Part shown: positions 59,599 through 64,000 of the stretch, one piece after another | Layout: each line of letters opens with the position of its first letter | Position numbering within the stretch: position 1 is the first letter of the stretch | Source of the DNA: Treponema sp. | GTDB lineage: Bacteria; Spirochaetota; Spirochaetia; Treponematales; Treponemataceae | NCBI GenBank assembly: GCA_016286365.1 | Contig: JAEESN010000004.1 | Span: 62,001-126,000 of the forward strand | Direction: 5' to 3' | Length of the DNA stretch: 64,000 nucleotides | Notes under the pieces: model-generated | Told to the model about the DNA's origin: nothing | The model's input: only the letters and a program-made list of their open reading frames with translations | The model's database searches: none | Position numbers and translations under genes: made by a program

Positions 59599-60273
59599 AT
59601 GTTTCTTACAAAAAAAAGACTGCTTTTAGTTTTACTGATTACCTTTGTTTCCTTTTCTTTTATAATCGCAAAAACAAAACTGAACCCAGAAAAACATTCT
59701 CCTTTAGCAATCATGACTGTCTTTACAAATTCTACAATCAACTGGGAAAATGAAGATCCTGATGTAGAAATAAGATCTGCCAATTCCTGCGTACAGTTTC
59801 ATCCAGCCATAGAAAAAGAACTGAACGAAGTTTTTACAAAAACCGGTTTTAAACTCATAGATAAAAAAGACATCGTCAGCACGAAAGATTATAAAAACAC
59901 GGCGGAAAGCAATTACTACATTGGTCAGGATTATGTAGCCCTAGATGATTACAGACTCATCCCCGAAAAAAACCGTGCCGCAATCATAGTCAAAGAAAAA
60001 ACTGATGCAAAAACTTTTGCCTACATAAGCATCTTCCTGGAAAAAACAATGGCCGAAGGATATAACAAAAACGGAACCATGAAATGCCGTGTAACTGTTT
60101 ATGTTGATATTACAAACGAAAACGGCAGACTGATTACTTCTTCTAAATACACAGAGCTTTCCGAAAAATCAATCCAGGTTGTAGACGGGAAATACGACCC
60201 TCTTATGTTTGCAACCTTATTCCCAAAAACAATAAAGGCAGCAATCACAAATGCAATCGCTGCCTTAGGGTAA
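59599..60273 (+). CDS. Exported protein of unknown function
   Basis: 224 residues with a signal peptide (cleavage near IIA-KT). The mature protein has LAIMTVFTNSTINWEN near its start, then EKELNEVFTKTGFKLIDKKD and an alternating beta pattern ending in IKAAITNAIAALG. It has the look of a small periplasmic or lipoprotein-like domain with an FTNSTI motif, but no lipobox. Family unknown. Ribosome site CTGGAG before the ATG; transcribed divergently from the activase-like gene. Confidence 0.7.
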   Translation: MFLTKKRLLLVLLITFVSFSFIIAKTKLNPEKHSPLAIMTVFTNSTINWENEDPDVEIRSANSCVQFHPAIEKELNEVFTKTGFKLIDKKDIVSTKDYKNTAESNYYIGQDYVALDDYRLIPEKNRAAIIVKEKTDAKTFAYISIFLEKTMAEGYNKNGTMKCRVTVYVDITNENGRLITSSKYTELSEKSIQVVDGKYDPLMFATLFPKTIKAAITNAIAALG

Positions 60274-60327
60274 AGTGTTATAAAAAAGGATTATTATATT
60301 AAAATTTCCTTTCCGTAATTTTACTTA

Positions 60328-61002
60328 CTAGAAAGTAATTTTAACCTTAGGTAATGCAAGGGAAACTGAAATCTCAGCTTTGCCCGGTGTGCCGCTTGCT
60401 TTTGGAGTTGAACTTGTTCTTCTTGGTTCAACTATACGTACATTTGAAGGATTACAGCGGCGGTCCTTCTTTCTGCGTGCTTCTTCTGCCTTGCGTTTTG
60501 CTTCTGCAAGTCTGCGTGCTTCTTCAGCTTTTTTAAGTTCTGCACGGCGTTTTTCTTCTGCCTTGCGTTTTGCTTCTGCAAGCTTACGTGCTTCTTCAGC
60601 CTTTCTTTTTTCTTCTGCTTTCTTAAGCTCTGCAAGACGTTTTTCGTCGGCTTTCTTTAATTCTGCAAGACGTTTTGCCTCTTCTGCCTTACGTTTTTCT
60701 TCTGCCTTTTTAAGCTCTGCAAGACGCTTTTCTTCGGCTTTCTTAAGTTCTGCCTGACGCTTTGCTTCTTCGGCTCTACGGATTTCTTCTCTTCTTCTGC
60801 GTTCCGCATCCTCGCGGGTTTCTCTGGAACCTCTGCCAGATTTACCGTCATCAGTTACTACAGTTGTAGTTGTTGTAGTTACTGTTGTAGTAGTTGTTGT
60901 AGTTGTTTTATTTGCATTAATGTTGTTCTGTGCAAAAAGAGAAGTTGAGACAGCGAGTGCCATAAAAGATGCTGCCAGTGTAGTTTTAATAGTCTTTTTC
61001 AT
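60328..61002 (-). CDS. Exported low-complexity Lys/Glu/Ala helical protein (TolA-like middle)
   Basis: 224 residues. A signal peptide (MKKTIKTTLAASFMALAVST, cleavage FA-QN) is followed by a run of Thr (about residues 33-48) and then about 120 residues of a repeated 9-13-residue motif, ELKKAEEKR(L/K)A, that should form a long charged single helix or coiled coil like TolA domain II. The C-terminal tail (about residues 180-224) has one Cys (RRCNPSN) and ends SLALPKVKITF. The start at 61002 follows AAGGAG. It could span the periplasm. The repeats make the gene recombination-prone. Confidence 0.75.
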   Translation of the reverse strand: MKKTIKTTLAASFMALAVSTSLFAQNNINANKTTTTTTTTVTTTTTTVVTDDGKSGRGSRETREDAERRRREEIRRAEEAKRQAELKKAEEKRLAELKKAEEKRKAEEAKRLAELKKADEKRLAELKKAEEKRKAEEARKLAEAKRKAEEKRRAELKKAEEARRLAEAKRKAEEARRKKDRRCNPSNVRIVEPRRTSSTPKASGTPGKAEISVSLALPKVKITF

Positions 61003-61156
61003 AATTAACTCCTTAAGTAAAAACTTCTGAACGTTTTTCATCGTTCTTGTGTCTAATATACAATACATCGGGGCCTGCCACATGAAAATCAACTAAGATG
61101 TAAGTAAAGAATTAATAAGAAAAAATAAGGATTTATAAAAAATTTAAGAAAATCTG

Positions 61157-61951
61157 TTACCTTTTTAAAATATCTACGGTATGACTTCCCGCTCCAACAA
61201 GGTCAGGGCGTTCACAGATGGAAAGAACAAAGTCTAAAAAGCCCGAAAACTCTTCTTCTGTCATTTCGTTTAATTCGCGCCTCATAAAGTCGGCTGGTCC
61301 GTCTGCAGAGATGATTTTTTCCCGTTTTAAGCCTGCTTCCCGATTCAATTCATCTATATCGCTTAAGCGCACGTAATCGTAAAGTTCATCTTCGTTACAA
61401 ACTATATGATAATCATCTGAAAGACCTCCTTTTTCCTTTACCTGGGTAAACTTATGCTCTTTAAAACAATAAGTGATCACGCTGTATTCATTCATCACAT
61501 AGGCAGCAAGAATAAATCCGCCCGGTTTTGTAATTCTTTTTGCTTCTGCTAGGGCCTTTAATTTGTCTTCTTTTTTATGAAGATGATAGAGGGGGCCAAA
61601 AAGAAGTGTTACATCAAAAGTTTCGTCTTCCAGAAAGCTTAAATCCATTGCGTTTCCCTGCCAGGTTTTTATGTTTTCGTGTTTTGCGCGCAATATTTCA
61701 AGATTATGTTTTACAAGTTCTACGGCAGTTACATCAAAGCCTTCATGGCATAATTCGACTGAATATCTTCCCGTTCCTGCCCCGATGTCTGCGATTTTTA
61801 TTGTGGCATTATCTTTCCCTGCCTCTGATTTTATTTTTTCGAGGCATTCGTTTATGTATTTTAAAGAAACAGTAAATTCCACCTTTCCGTGGCGTGTTTC
61901 AAGTCTGTGTTCTTCGTGAAATTTATTATAATACTGTTCGATTTTAGTCAT
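61157..61951 (-). CDS. Class I SAM-dependent methyltransferase
   Basis: 264 residues. Motif I is IKIADIGAGTGRYSVEL near residue 50, followed by the acidic VTAVELVKHNLEIL and the post-I loop FDVTLLFGPLYHLHKKED. This is the standard Rossmann methyltransferase core; the substrate is not deducible. No neighbour gives a clue, since the genes on either side are an exported coil and adenosine deaminase. A -10-like TATACT lies 9 nt before the ATG on the minus strand. Confidence 0.87.
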   Translation of the reverse strand: MTKIEQYYNKFHEEHRLETRHGKVEFTVSLKYINECLEKIKSEAGKDNATIKIADIGAGTGRYSVELCHEGFDVTAVELVKHNLEILRAKHENIKTWQGNAMDLSFLEDETFDVTLLFGPLYHLHKKEDKLKALAEAKRITKPGGFILAAYVMNEYSVITYCFKEHKFTQVKEKGGLSDDYHIVCNEDELYDYVRLSDIDELNREAGLKREKIISADGPADFMRRELNEMTEEEFSGFLDFVLSICERPDLVGAGSHTVDILKR

Positions 61952-62081
61952 ATTTTTTTAAGTATATGAAAATTTGTGCGGAAGATAAAGTGATTTTTTG
62001 ATGATTATCCGGGCTTTCACGGGGCGCGATGTATCGGCCATATTTTGAGAGGTTTAATTTAATTGATTTAATAAAAGTGAA

Positions 62082-63095
62082 TTAATTAAATGCCTTTTCG
62101 ACTTTTTTACACCATTCTTCTTTTTCTGAGTCTGGAAGGAACGATGCATTAAAGCTGTTTTTTACAAGCTGTTTGATTTCTTCGAGAGTAAAGTTTAATT
62201 CTTTATAACAAATCCAGAATTCGTCGATTAAGGTTGTTTTAAAGAAAACAGGATCGTCTGTATTTATAGTTAAGAGCATGCCCTTGTCGTAGTAAGTTCT
62301 TACAGGATGATCCTTTGCTTCTTTTACAACTGCCTTTGTAAAGGTGTTACTTGTAATACAGATTTCTATTGGAAGCTGAGTGTCCACAAGATTCTGCATG
62401 AGTTTTTCATCCTGGATTGCTGTAGTTCCGTGTCCGATTCTCTGTGCGTGAAGAGCGTTGATTGCATCCCAGATTGATTCAGGGCCCACGTCTTCTCCCG
62501 CATGTGCTACAGCCTTATATCCTTCTTTAATTGCAAGCTCAAAAACTGGAGCAAAGTCTTTTGCAGGACCTTTCTGTTCTGCCCCGCCAAGACCTATACC
62601 AATAATATCTTCGCAAGGATATTCTTTTAAAAGCTTATAATTATTCATGGCATTTTCGCAGCCGAATGTTCTTGAAACATCCATTAAAAGCTTGATGCCG
62701 ATATTTTCTTTTTCTTTGATTTCTGTAATTTTTTTGTGGAAGATTTCTACCATTTTTTCATAGCTGAAACCTTTTTTGAGGAAAGCAGTTGGAGCAAAGA
62801 ATACTTCGCAGTAATTAATCTTATTTTCTACAAGATATTTTTTAAGATCATCAAAAACAAGGTTAAAATCGTCTTCTGAAGTAAATAATTCCTGAACCTT
62901 TAAGAAAGATTTAATAAACCCGTTCAAATCATCATAGGCAAAAAGCGCCTTCTGATCCTCTTTTGTCATTTCTGCGCCATTGCATTTTTTATACAATTTT
63001 TTAACAGATGAAAGAGTGATAACTGCTTCGAGGTGAATATGTAGTTCTGCTTTTGGAACGTTCAATAATAAATTTGTAAATTCAGACTTATCCAC
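62082..63095 (-). CDS. add: Adenosine deaminase
   Basis: 337-residue metal-dependent deaminase of the adenosine/AMP deaminase superfamily, converting adenosine to inosine. Metal ligands are visible in AELHIHLEA (His-x-His), in HAGED and in NTDDP; GHGTTAI carries the further conserved His. A frame starting at 63140 with TTG lacks a ribosome site. The GTG at 63095 is preceded by AGGGAG at 6 nt, so I prefer it. Stands alone. Confidence 0.92.
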   Translation of the reverse strand: MDKSEFTNLLLNVPKAELHIHLEAVITLSSVKKLYKKCNGAEMTKEDQKALFAYDDLNGFIKSFLKVQELFTSEDDFNLVFDDLKKYLVENKINYCEVFFAPTAFLKKGFSYEKMVEIFHKKITEIKEKENIGIKLLMDVSRTFGCENAMNNYKLLKEYPCEDIIGIGLGGAEQKGPAKDFAPVFELAIKEGYKAVAHAGEDVGPESIWDAINALHAQRIGHGTTAIQDEKLMQNLVDTQLPIEICITSNTFTKAVVKEAKDHPVRTYYDKGMLLTINTDDPVFFKTTLIDEFWICYKELNFTLEEIKQLVKNSFNASFLPDSEKEEWCKKVEKAFN

Positions 63096-63217
63096 GTCTA
63101 TCTCCCTGAACAATACTTTCCTTTTTATAGTATCGGACAAAAAATCACATTTCTTTAATTAAAAAGGTCGGTTATAAATCTGAATCCCGTGATGATGATG
63201 ACTGTAATTCTGGCTTG

Positions 63218-63258
63218 ATTCTGCCTTCTATAAGCTTTATTCTGCCTGTTATAAGCTT
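63218..63258. repeat. 20-bp tandem duplication at the argC 3' end
   Basis: ATTCTGCCTTCTATAAGCTT (63218-63237) and ATTCTGCCTGTTATAAGCTT (63239-63258) match at 18 of 20 positions with a period of 21. The second copy includes the argC stop codon and final codons, and the first copy lies just beyond it. Confidence 0.7.
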
Positions 63259-64000
63259 GTTCCTTCATCAAGTCCCATCATTATGTTCATACACTGAACA
63301 GCCGCTCCGCTTGCACCCTTTCCAAGGTTATCGAATCGGGTTGTGATTATGATGCGGTCGTCGTTACCATAAACAAAGATTTCCATATTGTTTGTACCTG
63401 CGAGTGTATTTGCAGGAATAAATGGTTCAGAGAGAACGCCTTCGCCCATAAAAGGAGCAACTTTAACAAAGCGACAGCCGTCATAATGCTTAGAAAACAT
63501 TTCCCATACATCGTGTGCGCTTACTTTTTTAGAAAGAAGACGTGCATGAAGTCCCACTGTAACCGTCATTCCCTGGAAATAATCACAGATATATGGAGTA
63601 AAAATAGGTTCAAAATCAAGACCTGAAATTATTTTCATTTCGGGAAGATGCTTGTGTCCCTGTGTGAGTGCATAAAGGCGGGGAGAATCAAGGGATTTAT
63701 CTCTTGCAGGGTCTTCGTACTGTGCGATAGCTTTTTTACCGGCTCCTGAATATCCGCTTACTGCATGAACAGCAACAGGATAATCAGAAGGCATAATACC
63801 GGATTTTACCAGGGGATAAAGGATAGCGATTGTGCCCGATGCATAACATCCAGGTACCGCTACCCTCTTTGAATTGATTATTTTATCGCGAAAGCTTTTA
63901 TCGAGCTCTGGAAAACCGTAAGCCCAGTCAGGATTAACACGGTGTGCGGTAGAAGCATCTATGATTTTTGTGTTCGGATTTGTACACAAAGCAGCAGATT
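63249..64000 (-). CDS. argC: N-acetyl-gamma-glutamyl-phosphate reductase, C-terminal part (cut by window edge)
   Basis: The frame runs in from the right edge and ends at a TAA at 63249, so the N-terminus is missing. The visible 250 residues carry KIIDASTAHRVNPDWAYGFP, the catalytic Cys in VPGCYASGTIAIL and, near the end, RFDNLGKGASGAAVQCMNIM. ArgC reduces N-acetylglutamyl phosphate in arginine synthesis. The sequence is closer to the shorter type of ArgC (DASTAHR). A TTG inside the frame at 63989 is not the real start. Confidence 0.93.
   Translation of the reverse strand, partial: SAALCTNPNTKIIDASTAHRVNPDWAYGFPELDKSFRDKIINSKRVAVPGCYASGTIAILYPLVKSGIMPSDYPVAVHAVSGYSGAGKKAIAQYEDPARDKSLDSPRLYALTQGHKHLPEMKIISGLDFEPIFTPYICDYFQGMTVTVGLHARLLSKKVSAHDVWEMFSKHYDGCRFVKVAPFMGEGVLSEPFIPANTLAGTNNMEIFVYGNDDRIIITTRFDNLGKGASGAAVQCMNIMMGLDEGTSL

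Noticed and set aside
60319-60340. Hairpin at the end of the Lys/Glu helix gene (TTACTT/AAGTAA)
   Set aside because: The 6-bp AT-only stem overlaps the stop codon and is too weak to call a terminator.
1-64000. tRNA, rRNA, tmRNA or CRISPR arrays
   Set aside because: I scanned the non-coding gaps for tRNA-like cloverleaf ends, rRNA-like conserved blocks and regularly spaced direct repeats and saw none. The hairpin array at 27.5-27.95 kb is not CRISPR because its units are palindromic with no unique spacers.

Overview
The window reads as chromosomal DNA of a Treponema-like spirochete, probably a free-living or gut/rumen species. The clues are a giant SpiroCoCo-type coiled-coil protein, a chemotaxis receptor with a treponeme-like signalling hairpin, many lipoprotein and Sec signal peptides, and a complete set of hexuronate genes. 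Base composition is moderately AT-rich. Genes are tightly packed, often overlapping by a few bases. I found no rRNA, tRNA, CRISPR array, transposase or integrase.

Layout. 1-6.5 kb: the end of an uncharacterised large protein, a chemotaxis receptor, then a zinc operon (Fur/Zur-type repressor, binding lipoprotein, ATPase, permease, extra lipoprotein) behind a 23-bp palindromic operator. 6.6-11.5 kb: two tandem exported trypsin-like proteases and an exported TPR protein in one leftward operon. 11.6-15.4 kb: a self-contained unit for a 46-residue protein, a MATE exporter, and a BioY-BioM-BioN biotin ECF transporter. 15.4-26.4 kb: HAD hydrolase, SpiroCoCo protein, carD-ispD-ispF, DEAD-box RNA helicase, and a membrane SpoIIE-type phosphatase. 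26.5-33.1 kb: hexuronate catabolism (kdgK, KDPG aldolase, uxaC, a serine hydrolase, uxuB), interrupted by about 450 bp of stacked hairpin repeats. The missing step, uxuA, is at 46.3-47.4 kb; its promoter region and that of uxuB both carry a TACTAGTA palindrome. Together these genes would take glucuronate to pyruvate and glyceraldehyde-3-phosphate.

34.6-44.0 kb looks like an accessory region. It holds a HipA-like kinase fused to a winged helix with its own overlapping operator, a UvrD-type helicase with an inserted nuclease-like domain and zinc ribbons, a CoiA-like nuclease-like protein, an uncharacterised protein behind a potentially pseudoknotted leader, a DUF3791/DUF3990 three-gene module, two GNAT acetyltransferases and a remodelled KilA-N protein. 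44.2-46.2 kb: a MerR regulator with a 19-bp-spacer promoter, a YbjQ-like protein and an esterase lipoprotein. 47.6-59.5 kb: a leftward cluster with a giant acyl-CoA dehydratase activase-like protein followed by an exported protein, a TPR protein, a beta-barrel candidate and an ExbB/ExbD/TonB-like energy module. 59.6-64 kb: small exported proteins, a methyltransferase, adenosine deaminase and a partial argC.

A recurring regulatory theme is promoters whose -10 box lies only about 5-12 bp from the start codon (MCP, bioY, HAD, carD, DEAD helicase, SpoIIE phosphatase, merR, CoA activase), which predicts leaderless or nearly leaderless mRNAs. All functional calls come from reading the sequence and from general family knowledge; no database search was run.
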